In this document: one piece after another, positions 26,140 to 34,882 of the stretch
How positions within the stretch are numbered: the first letter of the stretch is position 1
How the letters are laid out: each line of letters opens with the position of its first letter
NCBI GenBank assembly: GCA_965200525.1
Contig: OZ241368.1
Coordinates: forward strand, 868,001 to 932,000
Length of the DNA: 64,000 nt
Direction: 5' to 3'
Source of the DNA: JANNPJ01 sp965200525
Lineage (GTDB): Bacteria > Actinomycetota > Actinomycetes > Actinomycetales > Kineosporiaceae
Translations under genes and position numbers: made by a program
The notes under the pieces: generated by a model
Seen by the model: only the letters and a program-made list of their open reading frames with translations
Database searches by the model: none
What the model was told of the DNA's origin: nothing

Positions 26140-26970
26140 TCACCCGCCTACGCCTGCCGGCCCTTCGATGGTTGCATCTTTCGCCCGAACCAGGAGAAAG
26201 ATGCTCGGCCCGAACAGGGCCCGGGCCAGGGCCGGCTGCAGCAGTCCCTCCAGCCGGAGCATGGCCGCCGGCGACAGCAGCCGTTTCAGCCGGACGCTAC
26301 GCAGGTTCGACACCGACAGCAGCCGCTCGACGTTCAGCCCGACCGCGGCCAGCTGCCCGACCACGGTGGTCGGGTGATGGTTCACGAACGAGATGCCGCC
26401 GCTGTCGCCGGGGCCGGTGTCGGCCCGGTCGCCGGCGGCGGCCCGCGGGCGGCACGGCCGGGCCGGCACCAGCCGGCCGCGCAGCGCGTACCGGATCCGG
26501 TTGCGGGCGTGGGCGTTGTTGGCCACCTCGATGATCGCCCGGCCGCCGGGAGCCAGGACCCGGGCGATCTCGGCGAACTCGGCGCTCGGGTCGGGCAGGT
26601 GGTGCATCAGCCGGACCATCAGCAGCAGATCGACGCTGTGGTCGTCGAACCGCAGGTCGTCGGCCTGCATCGGGGTCCGCACGATGGTCGGGTGGCCGGC
26701 CAGGAACTGCTCGGCCAGGCCGAGTTGCTGCCGGCTGGGCTCGGCCAGGGTCACCCGGTCGGCATAGCCGCCGATGACGACCGAGAGCCGGCCGTAGCCG
26801 CCCCCGACGTCGACCGCGTGGCCGAAACGGTGGCCGGCCAGCAGCCGGCGGATGGCCAGTTCTTCGGCCGAGTGCTCGTACTGGCGGCCCTGCCAGTAGT
26901 CGAGGTAGTGGTATCCGGGGTCGTCGTACTGGTCGGCCCGGCGGTGCGGCGCGTCGGCAATGGCGGTCAT
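26140..26970 (-). CDS. Class I SAM-dependent methyltransferase
   Basis: The product is about 276 aa. Motif I is HAVDVGGGYGRLS, followed by acidic motif II (VTLAEPSRQQ), motif III near MVRLMHHLPDPSAEF and LAPGGRAIIEVAN. These are typical of Ubi/COQ5-like small-molecule methyltransferases. The N-terminal DDPGYHYLDYWQGRQYEH is characteristic of a sub-group with unknown substrates. ATG 26970 is the more family-like start; a GTG at 26988 is equally possible, as neither has a strong ribosome site. Confidence 0.85.
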   Translation of the reverse strand: MTAIADAPHRRADQYDDPGYHYLDYWQGRQYEHSAEELAIRRLLAGHRFGHAVDVGGGYGRLSVVIGGYADRVTLAEPSRQQLGLAEQFLAGHPTIVRTPMQADDLRFDDHSVDLLLMVRLMHHLPDPSAEFAEIARVLAPGGRAIIEVANNAHARNRIRYALRGRLVPARPCRPRAAAGDRADTGPGDSGGISFVNHHPTTVVGQLAAVGLNVERLLSVSNLRSVRLKRLLSPAAMLRLEGLLQPALARALFGPSIFLLVRAKDATIEGPAGVGG

Positions 26971-27020
26971 GCCCGACGTACGCCGCACTCCCGGCGTCCG
27001 GTTGCACTCAATTCATCCGG

Positions 27021-27398
27021 TCAGTCCCGCTGCCGGAACCCGCCCAGGAAGCGCCGGAACACGCCGCCCTCCACCGGCAGCGGCGCGGCCGCGGCCGGGG
27101 CCGAAGCCCGCTGAGTGGCGATCGGCTGGTCGTAGTCGGTCCGGGCGATGGCGTCGACCACCTGGGCCTCGGTGAAGTCGTCGGAGCCGGGGATGGACGG
27201 AACGAACCCGACCAGCACGCCGTCCCGCATCACCTGGGCCTCCAGGCCGGCCGTGCCGTCGGTGTCCCAGATCGCCTCCCGCCCCTCGGAAATCTTGATC
27301 CAGAGGCCGAACTGGTACACCCCGGCCTTCTCGGTCCGCGCGTTGATGCCCCGCTCGCGCAGCGCGTCGACCACCCGGCGGGCTCGATTCTCTTCCAC
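27021..27398 (-). CDS. Conserved hypothetical protein
   Basis: This 125-aa soluble protein has a charged N-terminal helix (ENRARRVVDALRERGINARTEKAGVYQFGLWIKI), followed by strands with AIWDTDGTAGLEAQVM and GFVPSIPGSDDFTEAQVVDAI, and an Ala/Pro-rich tail ending FRRFLGGFRQRD. I do not recognise a named domain. Codon use fits its neighbours. It lies 11 nt from the stop of the upstream GNAT gene, so they are probably cotranscribed. Confidence 0.7.
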   Translation of the reverse strand: MEENRARRVVDALRERGINARTEKAGVYQFGLWIKISEGREAIWDTDGTAGLEAQVMRDGVLVGFVPSIPGSDDFTEAQVVDAIARTDYDQPIATQRASAPAAAAPLPVEGGVFRRFLGGFRQRD

Positions 27399-27408
27399 AC
27401 CGGCGACG

Positions 27409-28032
27409 CTAACCCTCGTTTCTGGGGGTTTCCTGGGAGCCTCGGGCGAGACCGCCGGCCACCCGGGCGGCCGGCGAGTCGGGCCATTCCTCGGCCAGCA
27501 GGGCGTAGTCGAGCTCGTCCGACCACTCGCCCTTGAACAGCTCGTTGCTGACCAGGTGGGCCTCCAGCCGCATCCCGAGCCGGCCGGCCAGGGCGGCCGA
27601 GGCGTGGTTGCGGGCGTCCAGCCGGGCGATCACCCGGTGCAGCCCGAGCGACCCGAAGGCCAGCGCCAGCACGGCCGCGCAGGCCTCGGTGGCGTAACCG
27701 TGCCCGCCCTGGTCGGGGTGGAACACGTAGCCCAGCTCGCCACCGGCGTGCTCGGCGCTGCGGAAGAACAGCACGACGTCGCCGATCAGCTCGCCGGTCT
27801 CCCGCAGCTCGACCCCCAGGGTCAGGCCCTGCCCCTCGTCGGTCAGCTCGGTCCGGGACAGGTCCTCGGCCAGCCGCCTGACCAGCACCTCCCGGGTCAT
27901 CGGTGGGAACGGCAGGTACCGGCAGACGTCGGCCCGCCCGCGATAGGTCAGCAGAGGGTCGACGTCGGTGGCCAGCAGAGGCCGCAGCCGCAGCCGCGCG
28001 GTCACGACGGGGTAGTCCGGAGTCAGGCGCAC
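27409..28032 (-). CDS. GNAT N-acetyltransferase, RimJ/RimL-like
   Basis: The product is 207 aa. The N-terminus TARLRLRPLLATDVDPLL is the RimJ/RimL opening strand and helix. Acetyl-CoA motif A is present as ELGYVFHPDQGGHGYATEACAAVLALAF, and motif B as LHRVIARLDARNHASAALAGRLGMRLE. Family members acetylate N-termini of ribosomal proteins, amino sugars or antibiotics. No particular substrate is indicated. A diguanylate cyclase gene begins 82 nt away on the other strand. Confidence 0.9.
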   Translation of the reverse strand: MRLTPDYPVVTARLRLRPLLATDVDPLLTYRGRADVCRYLPFPPMTREVLVRRLAEDLSRTELTDEGQGLTLGVELRETGELIGDVVLFFRSAEHAGGELGYVFHPDQGGHGYATEACAAVLALAFGSLGLHRVIARLDARNHASAALAGRLGMRLEAHLVSNELFKGEWSDELDYALLAEEWPDSPAARVAGGLARGSQETPRNEG

Positions 28033-28113
28033 CCCCGAGATTGTGCCCGACCGCTACAGCCCTGACCCCCCGGCGTCGACAATGACGAGAGGTGTCCAGG
28101 GAAGGAGGGGTCG

Positions 28114-30099
28114 TTGACCGCGACATTTGACCGGTACGCGGTCCTGATCACCAACATTCTGGACACCTATCGGCAGCAGCTGGTGCGCGGAATCGTGCCG
28201 GTCCTGGCCGCCGAGGGCATCTCGCTGTTCGTGCACGCCCTCGACCCGTTCGAGGCCGGCCCGCTGACCACGCTCAGCCACCTGCTGCAGCACTCGCGCC
28301 CGTGCGGGATCATCTTCACCCAGGGCGCGACCGCCGAGTACATCGAGCAGCTGGTCAGCCAGGCCTCCGACCTGGCCCTGCCGACGGTGGCGATCTCGAT
28401 GGCCGGGCTGGGCCGGGCCAACGTCCGGATCGACAACATGGCCTCCACCCGGGCCCTGATGGCCCACCTGTTCGACGAGCGCGGAGTGAAGCACCCGGCG
28501 GTGGTTCGCGGGATCGCCCGGCAGAAGGACTCGATCGAGCGCGAGAACCTGATCAAGGAAGAAATGGCCGCGCGGGGGCTGGTTTTCGACGAGGGCCTGG
28601 CCATCGACGGTGAGTTCGAGGTCGATGCGGCTTACAAGAACATGCGCGAGCTGCTGCGCACCCGCCGCGACATGGACGCCGTCATCGCGCTCAACGACCT
28701 GTCGGCGACCGGCGCCTGGCGGGCCCTCAGCCAGGCCGGGCTCCGGGTGCCGGAGGACGTGCTGCTCAGCGGCTTCGACAACAACGACGTCGCGATGATG
28801 AACTGGCCCGGCCTGACCACCATCGACAACCAGCTGCAGAACCAGGGCGCGGCCGCCGCCGCCGGCCTGGTCTCGCAGGTGCTGGGCGAGATCCCGGAGC
28901 CGGAGTTCGTGCTGGCCAGCCGCCTGATCGTGCGCGGTTCCACCGGTGTCGTCGATCAGGACCCGGTCGAGGCGTTCGACTCGGTGGTCGCGCTGGCCCG
29001 CGCGGCCCAGCGCCAGCTGGCCGAGCAGGACACCCTGCTCGCCTTCAACCAGGCCATGATGCGCTGCGCGAGCACCGCCGACCTGGTCGAGGCCCTGGTC
29101 TCGACCCATCTGGAACGGCTCAGCATCAACCGGTGCGTGCTGGCCCTGTACCAGTGGGACGACGAGACCGAGCCGGGCCGGCACCTGTCCACCAATGCCT
29201 CCCGGGCCCGGCTGCTCCTGGACTACCGCAACGGGGTCGCTCGCCCGGTGCCGGCCGAGTCGGTCGCCATCTACGACGTGGTGCACAAGGAACTGCACGA
29301 CGACGCCATGGTGTTCCAGCCCCTGTCGATCACCGGCCGGCCGCTGGGCTACGTGCTGTTCAACCACAGCCAGGAGCTGGCCGGCCTGCCCGAGGCCCTG
29401 CGGATCGACCTGAGCCGCACCCTGGGCGCGGTGCTGGCCGCCGACGAGCTCACCGAGTACGCCCAGACCCTGGAGGAACGGGTCGAGGAGCGCACCGCCG
29501 AGCTGAAGAAGGAGGTCTCCACCCGGCGCCGGGCCGAGGCTGAGCTGAACCGGCTGAACGCCGGGTTGCAGCGCTCGCTGATGATCGACGGCCTGACCGG
29601 GATCTCCAACCGCACCGCGTTCGAGCGGCATTTCGAGCTCTACGGCCCGACCGGTGTCGGCACCGAGGAACTGGCTCTGCTGTTCGTCGACGTCGACCTG
29701 TTCAAACCCTACAACGACCTCTACGGCCATGTGATGGGCGACGAGGCGCTGCGCAAGGTCGCCTCCTGCCTGACCCGGGCGGTGCGGTACCCGCAGGATC
29801 TGGCCTGCCGCTGGGGCGGCGAGGAGTTCGCCGTCCTGCTGCCGGGCAGTGGGCCGGACGGCGCGATGATCGTGGCCGAGCGGTTCATGACCCTGCTCGA
29901 GTACGCCCGGATCCCGCACGCCGCCTCGACCGTCACCGACCACCTGACCGCCAGCGTCGGGCTGGCCTGGACCGTGTCGCACCAGGGGCTGAGCTCGACA
30001 TCGTTGATCAAGGCGGCCGACGAGGCGCTCTACATGGCCAAGACATTGGGCCGCAACCGGATCCACCAGGCCCAGCCGGTGCCCTACCCGGCCCCGTAG
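28114..30099 (+). CDS. Cytosolic sugar-binding-fold (LacI/PBP-like)-GAF-GGDEF diguanylate cyclase
   Basis: TTG 28114 with AAGGAGGGG upstream gives 661 aa. Residues 1-285 match the ligand-binding region of LacI/GalR proteins (GIIFTQGATAEY, RIDNMASTRALMAHLFDERG, AVIALNDLSATGAWRALSQAGLRVPEDVLLSGFDNND), but there is no HTH and no signal peptide. Residues about 310-450 resemble a GAF domain. A coiled coil (LEERVEERTAELKKEVSTRRRAEAELNRL) connects to a GGDEF domain (signature WGGEEF). The RxxD site is YPQD. It probably converts intracellular sugar or nucleoside binding into c-di-GMP. Confidence 0.9.
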   Translation: MTATFDRYAVLITNILDTYRQQLVRGIVPVLAAEGISLFVHALDPFEAGPLTTLSHLLQHSRPCGIIFTQGATAEYIEQLVSQASDLALPTVAISMAGLGRANVRIDNMASTRALMAHLFDERGVKHPAVVRGIARQKDSIERENLIKEEMAARGLVFDEGLAIDGEFEVDAAYKNMRELLRTRRDMDAVIALNDLSATGAWRALSQAGLRVPEDVLLSGFDNNDVAMMNWPGLTTIDNQLQNQGAAAAAGLVSQVLGEIPEPEFVLASRLIVRGSTGVVDQDPVEAFDSVVALARAAQRQLAEQDTLLAFNQAMMRCASTADLVEALVSTHLERLSINRCVLALYQWDDETEPGRHLSTNASRARLLLDYRNGVARPVPAESVAIYDVVHKELHDDAMVFQPLSITGRPLGYVLFNHSQELAGLPEALRIDLSRTLGAVLAADELTEYAQTLEERVEERTAELKKEVSTRRRAEAELNRLNAGLQRSLMIDGLTGISNRTAFERHFELYGPTGVGTEELALLFVDVDLFKPYNDLYGHVMGDEALRKVASCLTRAVRYPQDLACRWGGEEFAVLLPGSGPDGAMIVAERFMTLLEYARIPHAASTVTDHLTASVGLAWTVSHQGLSSTSLIKAADEALYMAKTLGRNRIHQAQPVPYPAP

Positions 30100-30107
30100 A
30101 TCAGCCG

Positions 30108-30521
30108 CTACGAGGTGACGCTGCCGCCCTCGACCGCGATGAACAGTTCCGGCTTGATGGTCATGATCACCCGGACGTCCTTGTCGGTGACCTCGTAGTC
30201 CATCCCGTACCGGTGCTGCAGGGCCTTGTAGAACGAGGCGTGCTCGTCGTCGTCCTCGATCGATTCCAGGACGCCGCGGACCTCCAGGAAGCGGTACTGG
30301 TCGTCGGGGTCGGCGATGGAGATGGCCACGTGCGGCTCGTGCTCCAGGTTCTTGAACTTCTGCCGGGTCTTGGTGTGGGTGAAGTGCAGCCGGGCGCCGT
30401 CCCACTCGAACCACATCACGCTGCTCTGCGGCGTGCCGTCGGGGCGGACGGTGGCCAGGTGCGCGAACAGGGCCCGCTCGAGCAGGTCCTTGTGGCTGTC
30501 GGGCAGGGTCTGGGTGCTCAT
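30108..30521 (-). CDS. PPOX-class flavin/F420-dependent oxidoreductase
   Basis: This 137-aa protein has the split-barrel fold of pyridoxamine-phosphate-oxidase-like proteins: LLERALFAHLATVRPDGTPQSSVMWFEWDG, FTHTKTRQKFKNLEHEPHVAISIADPDDQYRFLEVRG and a C-terminal MTIKPELFIAVEGG. The short length and the HTKTRQKFKNL segment match the actinobacterial F420-dependent (Rv1155-like) branch. The natural substrate is unknown. The gene converges on the diguanylate cyclase gene, with a gap of 8 nt. Confidence 0.88.
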   Translation of the reverse strand: MSTQTLPDSHKDLLERALFAHLATVRPDGTPQSSVMWFEWDGARLHFTHTKTRQKFKNLEHEPHVAISIADPDDQYRFLEVRGVLESIEDDDEHASFYKALQHRYGMDYEVTDKDVRVIMTIKPELFIAVEGGSVTS

Positions 30522-30626
30522 CCGAAATTCTCCTGTCGGTCGCTCAGCAGGGCCACCCGCGACTCTACCGACCCACTCCGATTCGGCTTTCCGGGGCCCG
30601 GGATGCTCCTCGCCCGATAAGTCTCC

Positions 30627-30651
30627 GTCAAGAGTTTGCGGTGCTCTTGAC
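30627..30651. promoter_or_regulatory. Inverted repeat overlapping a TTGACA box before the GH16 gene
   Basis: GTCAAGAG (30627-30634) and CTCTTGAC (30644-30651) are perfect 8-bp arms with a 9-nt spacer. The right arm overlaps TTGACA (30648-30653), a consensus -35 box reading toward the GH16 gene; the matching -10 is weak. An AGCGCT palindrome follows at 30694-30699. The likely role is an operator covering the promoter. Confidence 0.5.
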
Positions 30652-30736
30652 AGGTTTGAGACGTGGGAGAAAACTCACGGCAACATACGAGAGAGCGCTT
30701 ACTTTGCTCGGTCCACCCTGGCTGGAGAAAACAAGA

Positions 30737-32575
30737 ATGGCGCAGACCCCCCTCCGTTCCTTCACGGCCCGAAGGAAGGCCCCGCTCGGGGCCCGGCCGC
30801 GGCTGATCGCCGCGGCCACCGTGTCGCTGGCGATGATCGGCTCGGCCGCGGGCCTGGCCCTCGCCCCGTCGTCGGCTCAGGCCGCCCCCTCGGCCCTCAC
30901 CCCGGCGTTCGCCGCCAGTGTTCCGGCCCCACCGGCCGGCTTCACCACCACCTGGAGCGATGACTTCAGCGGGGCCGCCGGCACCGGCGTCAACACCGGG
31001 GACTGGAAGTACGACACCGGCCCGGGCAGCACGTTCGGCACCGGCGAGATCGAGACCATGACCAACAGCACGTCCAACGTGTACCAGGACGGCAACGGTC
31101 ACCTCGTGCTCAAGGCCCTGCACTCGGGCACCGACCCGCGGGCCGGCTGGACCTCGGGCCGGATCGAGACCCAGGCCGCCACCTTCGGCGCGGCGCCGGG
31201 CGGCGTCGTCCGGATGGAGTCGGTGATCCAGCAGCCGAACGTGACGACCGCCAACGGCGCGGGCTACTGGCCGGCGTTCTGGATGCTCGGCGCCCCGCTG
31301 CGCGCCGGCGTCACCTGGCCGACCTCCGGCGAGGTCGACATCCTGGAGGACATCAACGGGCGCAGCTCGGTGTTCGGCACCCTGCACTGCGGGGTCAACC
31401 CGGGTGGGCCCTGCAACGAGTCCACCGGCATCGGCAGCGGCGAGAAGGCCTGCACCGGCTGCCAGACCGGATACCACGACTACGCGGTGGAGATCGACCG
31501 GTCGACCTCGCCCGAGCAGATCCGCTGGTACCTGGACGGCAACAACTACTTCACCCTCAAGTCCACCGCGGTCGACGCGACCACCTGGACCAACGCCGTC
31601 GACCACCCGTTCTTCATCATCTACGACCTGGCCATGGGCGGCGGCTTCCCGGACGCCTTCGGCGGCGGGCCCAACGCCTCCACGATCTCCGGCGGGGCGA
31701 TGAACATCGACTCGGTGGCGGTCTACAACAAGGGCCCGGGAACGGTCACCCCGACCCCGACGCCCAGCACCACCCCCAACCCGGGCGGTGACGACGTGGC
31801 CAAGGGCAAGGCGACCACCGCCTCCTCGGTCGAGAACGCCGGCACCCCGGCGAGCAACGCCACCGACGGCAACGCCACCACCCGCTGGTCGAGCGCCTTC
31901 AGCGACCCGCAGTGGCTCCAGGTCGACCTCGGCCAGCAGTACGCGATCAACCACATGACGGTGAACTGGGAAGCCGCATACGGCAAGGCCTACAAGATCG
32001 AGTACTCCAACGACCAGACCACCTGGAGCACGGCCTACTCGACCACCACCGGCGACGGCGGCACCGACGACATCGGGGCCGGCGGCACCGGGCGCTACTG
32101 GCGGCTGACCGGCACCCAGCGGGGCACGCCCTACGGCTACTCGATCTACGACTTCGTCCTGAAGGGCGCGGTCGCCGGATCGACCCCCACCACCCTGCTC
32201 TCCCAGGGCCACCCGGCGGTGGCCTCCTCGACCGAGAACGCCGGCACCCCGGCCTCGGCCGCGGTCGACGGCAACACCGGCACCCGCTGGTCGAGCGCGT
32301 TCAGCGACCCGCAGACCCTGCAGGTCGACCTGGGCGCCACGCACAGCATCAGCAAGGTGATGCTGAACTGGGAGGCCGCCTACGGCAAGGCCTACAAGAT
32401 CGAAACCTCACCGAACGGCACCACCTGGACGTCGATCTACTCGACCACCACCGGCGCCGGCGGCACCGAGACCCTGAACGTGACCGGCTCCGGCCGCTAC
32501 GTCCGGGTCAACGCCACCCAGCGGGGCACGGCCTACGGTGACTCGCTCTGGGAGTTCCAGGTCTTCGGCAGCTGA
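30737..32575 (+). CDS. Secreted GH16 endo-beta-glucanase with two CBM32-like domains
   Basis: The start ATG 30737 gives 612 aa. There is a signal peptide (RRKAPLGARPR, hydrophobic core, SSAQA cut near 48). A GH16 jelly-roll occupies about 65-333, with the nucleophile/acid-base motif GEVDILED near residue 198. A Pro/Thr linker (about 337-350) leads to two F5/8-type C discoidin-like domains (about 355-480 and 490-612). The two are internal duplicates, sharing ENAGTPAS, TRWSSAFSDPQ and WEAAYGKAYKIE. GH16 members cut laminarin, lichenan or other beta-glucans. Products could feed the ABC importer and GH4 operon that converges on this gene. Confidence 0.93.
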   Translation: MAQTPLRSFTARRKAPLGARPRLIAAATVSLAMIGSAAGLALAPSSAQAAPSALTPAFAASVPAPPAGFTTTWSDDFSGAAGTGVNTGDWKYDTGPGSTFGTGEIETMTNSTSNVYQDGNGHLVLKALHSGTDPRAGWTSGRIETQAATFGAAPGGVVRMESVIQQPNVTTANGAGYWPAFWMLGAPLRAGVTWPTSGEVDILEDINGRSSVFGTLHCGVNPGGPCNESTGIGSGEKACTGCQTGYHDYAVEIDRSTSPEQIRWYLDGNNYFTLKSTAVDATTWTNAVDHPFFIIYDLAMGGGFPDAFGGGPNASTISGGAMNIDSVAVYNKGPGTVTPTPTPSTTPNPGGDDVAKGKATTASSVENAGTPASNATDGNATTRWSSAFSDPQWLQVDLGQQYAINHMTVNWEAAYGKAYKIEYSNDQTTWSTAYSTTTGDGGTDDIGAGGTGRYWRLTGTQRGTPYGYSIYDFVLKGAVAGSTPTTLLSQGHPAVASSTENAGTPASAAVDGNTGTRWSSAFSDPQTLQVDLGATHSISKVMLNWEAAYGKAYKIETSPNGTTWTSIYSTTTGAGGTETLNVTGSGRYVRVNATQRGTAYGDSLWEFQVFGS

Positions 32576-32590
32576 ATCACCCCGAACCGG

Positions 32591-32627
32591 AGCGGGCCCA
32601 CGGATCTCTCGGATCCGTGGGCCCGCT
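32591..32627. terminator. Strong bidirectional hairpin terminator
   Basis: A perfect 16-bp stem, AGCGGGCCCACGGATC (32591-32606) with its complement at 32612-32627 around a 5-nt loop, lies between the convergent GH16 stop (32575) and kinase stop (32652). There is no long T-run, but stem strength and position support termination in both directions. Confidence 0.8.
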
Positions 32628-32651
32628 TCCGTCGGCAGACCCTTCAGATCC

Positions 32652-33629
32652 TCAGGCCACCAGCACCGCACGGACCCGCGCCGCGACGTCCGGTTCGGCC
32701 CCGAGCGCGTCCAGACCGAGCAGCGCCGCCCCCATCACCGGGGCCGCGTCGACCACCACCACACTGGTCAGCGGGTTGGCCGCGACGACCTCCCGGGTCA
32801 GCCCGGCGAACAGGCGCGGGTCGCGACTGCGGGCCACTCCGCCCCCGAGCACCAGCTCGACCGGGCGGTCCAGCAGGCCCAGGCGGCGCATCGACACCGT
32901 TGCCATCAGGGCCATCTCGTGGGCCAGCCGGTCGACCAGGCGGCCGGCGACGTCGTCCCCGGCGGCCGCGGCCGCGAACACCAGCGGCGGCAGTTCGCTG
33001 GCCCGGTCCGGGTCGAGGGTGCCCAGGTGCATGGCCACGCCCACGCTGAGCGCATCCGGCTGCCCGAAGTGGGCCGCGATCGCCGCCTGCAGCGTGGTCG
33101 ACTCGCCCCGGCCGTCGTCCGCCCGGCTCGCGTGCCAGAGCGCGCGCTGGCCCAGGTGCGAGCCGCCACCCCAATCGCCGGTGATCTCACCGAGCGCGGC
33201 GAACCGGGACTGCCGGCCGGCCGCGTTGCGCCCCACGCAGTTGATCCCGGTCCCGCAGACCACGGCCACGGCGTCCCGGGCCTGGGTGCCGGCCCGCAGC
33301 ACCGCGAACGTGTCGTTGTCCACCACCAGGGACGGCGCCCAGCCCCGCTGCCGCAGGGCGGGCTCGATCGCGGCGATCTCCTCGGGCAGGTCCATCCCGG
33401 ACAGGTACACCGCGGCGTGCTCGGCCAGCGGCTGCCCGGCCGGCAGCCCGGCCTCGAGGCGGACCTGCTCGACCAGCTCGTCGAGCACGGCCAGGGCCCG
33501 GGGCACGCCGTAGTTCTGCGGCTGCGAACTGGGCCCCTGGGCCTGGGCCAGCAGCCGGCCGCTGGTGTCGACCAGGACGACATCGGTCTTGCTGCCCCCA
33601 CCGTCGACGGCCAGGACCCGGCGGTTCAC
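32652..33629 (-). CDS. BadF/BadG/N-acetylglucosamine-kinase-type sugar kinase
   Basis: This 325-aa protein has ASKHA-fold motifs: phosphate-1 LAVDGGGSKTDVVLVD, phosphate-2 AVVCGTGINCVGR, GEITGDWGGGSHLG and the adenosine motif LVLGGGVARSRDP. That is the pattern of eukaryotic-like GlcNAc kinases and related bacterial sugar kinases. It is the last gene of the sugar operon. Its start overlaps the GH4 stop by 4 nt. It probably phosphorylates the imported sugar or a hydrolysis product of it; glucosamine, GlcNAc or glucose are candidates. Confidence 0.88.
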   Translation of the reverse strand: MNRRVLAVDGGGSKTDVVLVDTSGRLLAQAQGPSSQPQNYGVPRALAVLDELVEQVRLEAGLPAGQPLAEHAAVYLSGMDLPEEIAAIEPALRQRGWAPSLVVDNDTFAVLRAGTQARDAVAVVCGTGINCVGRNAAGRQSRFAALGEITGDWGGGSHLGQRALWHASRADDGRGESTTLQAAIAAHFGQPDALSVGVAMHLGTLDPDRASELPPLVFAAAAAGDDVAGRLVDRLAHEMALMATVSMRRLGLLDRPVELVLGGGVARSRDPRLFAGLTREVVAANPLTSVVVVDAAPVMGAALLGLDALGAEPDVAARVRAVLVA

Positions 33630-34882
33630 GCCCAGGCCAGATAGGAGCGATTGTCGGCGATCAGGTTGTCGGTCAGCCGCTCGGCTTGGTCGATCTGCCC
33701 GATCAGCGGGTGGGCCAGCAGGGCCTTGAACACGCGGCCCCGGCCTCCGAGGCGAGCTGCCTCCAGAGCCAGTTCCTCGTACCCGGCCGTGTGCGCGATC
33801 AGCCCGGCGAACAGCGGGTCCACCGGCTCCCGCACGATCAGCGGGTGCGCCCCCAGCGCGCTGACCACCGACGGGAGCTCGACCACGGCGTCGTCCGGCA
33901 GAAAGCTGAACGCGCCCGAGTTGCGCACGTCCGCCACCTGGATGTCGCCCCGGTCGGTGACCAGCGACTCGACCAGGTCGAGGGCGGCCTCGGAGTAGAA
34001 CGCCCCGCCGCGCTCGGTCAACAGTTTGGGCTTGGTGTCGAGGGTCTCGTCGGCGTAGAGGTCGAGCAGCTCGCGCTCGATCCGGGCCACCCGCTCGGCC
34101 CGGGGCGGCTCGGTCAGCTGCTCGCGAACCACCTCGTCGTGGGCGTAGAAGTAGCGCAGGTAGTACGAGGGGACGACGCCGAGCCGGCGCACGACGTCCA
34201 CCGGCAGTTCGATCCGCTCGGCGATCGCCTCACCGTGGGTGTCCAGCAACTGGGGCAGCACGTCGACGCCGTCCAGCAGCACGCCGCGCTCCCAGCTGAG
34301 GTGGTTCAGGCCGATGTGGTCGAGCTGCACCCGGGCCGGCTCCACCGCCAGCAGCTCGGCGAACCAGCGCTGAAAGCCGATGGCCACGTTGCACAGACCG
34401 ACCGCTCGGTGACCGGCGTCCAGCAGGGCCCGGGTGACGATGCCGACCGGGTTGGTGAAGTCGACGATCCAGGCGTTCGGGGCGGCCAGCTTGCGCACCC
34501 GCTCGGCGACGTCCAGCACGACCGGCACGGTCCGCAGCGCCTTGGCCAGGCCGCCGGCGCCGGTGGTCTCCTGGCCGACACAGCCGCAGCCGAGCGGGAA
34601 GGTCTCGTCGCCCCGGCGCGCGTCCTGACCGCCGACCCGCAGCTGGATCAGGACGACATCGGCGCCGTCGACCGCCTCGTCCAGGTTGCCGGTGACCCGC
34701 AGCACGGCCGGGTTGTCCTCGCGCCGCAGCATCCGGCGGGCCACCCCGCCGACCAGCTCGAGCCGGTCGGCGGCCGGGTCGAGCAGGACCAGCTCGTCGA
34801 TCCCGAGGTGGTGCGAGCGAGCGATGCCGTCGACCAGTTCCGGCGTGTAGGTGGATCCTCCACCGATGACGGCCAGCTTCAT
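33626..34882 (-). CDS. GH4 family 6-phospho-beta-glycosidase
   Basis: The product is 418 aa from ATG 34882. GH4 enzymes use NAD+ and a divalent metal in a redox-assisted elimination. Visible motifs are the NAD loop LAVIGGGSTYTPELVDG, the metal-site CNVAIGFQRW (Cys-Asn), GLNHLSW, and GCGCVGQETTGAGG. The sequence is closest to the 6-phospho-beta-glucosidase branch. It overlaps permease 2 by 4 nt and the kinase by 4 nt. Because ABC transport does not phosphorylate its substrate, the partner kinase must act first if a phospho-disaccharide is the true substrate. Confidence 0.92.
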   Translation of the reverse strand: MKLAVIGGGSTYTPELVDGIARSHHLGIDELVLLDPAADRLELVGGVARRMLRREDNPAVLRVTGNLDEAVDGADVVLIQLRVGGQDARRGDETFPLGCGCVGQETTGAGGLAKALRTVPVVLDVAERVRKLAAPNAWIVDFTNPVGIVTRALLDAGHRAVGLCNVAIGFQRWFAELLAVEPARVQLDHIGLNHLSWERGVLLDGVDVLPQLLDTHGEAIAERIELPVDVVRRLGVVPSYYLRYFYAHDEVVREQLTEPPRAERVARIERELLDLYADETLDTKPKLLTERGGAFYSEAALDLVESLVTDRGDIQVADVRNSGAFSFLPDDAVVELPSVVSALGAHPLIVREPVDPLFAGLIAHTAGYEELALEAARLGGRGRVFKALLAHPLIGQIDQAERLTDNLIADNRSYLAWA

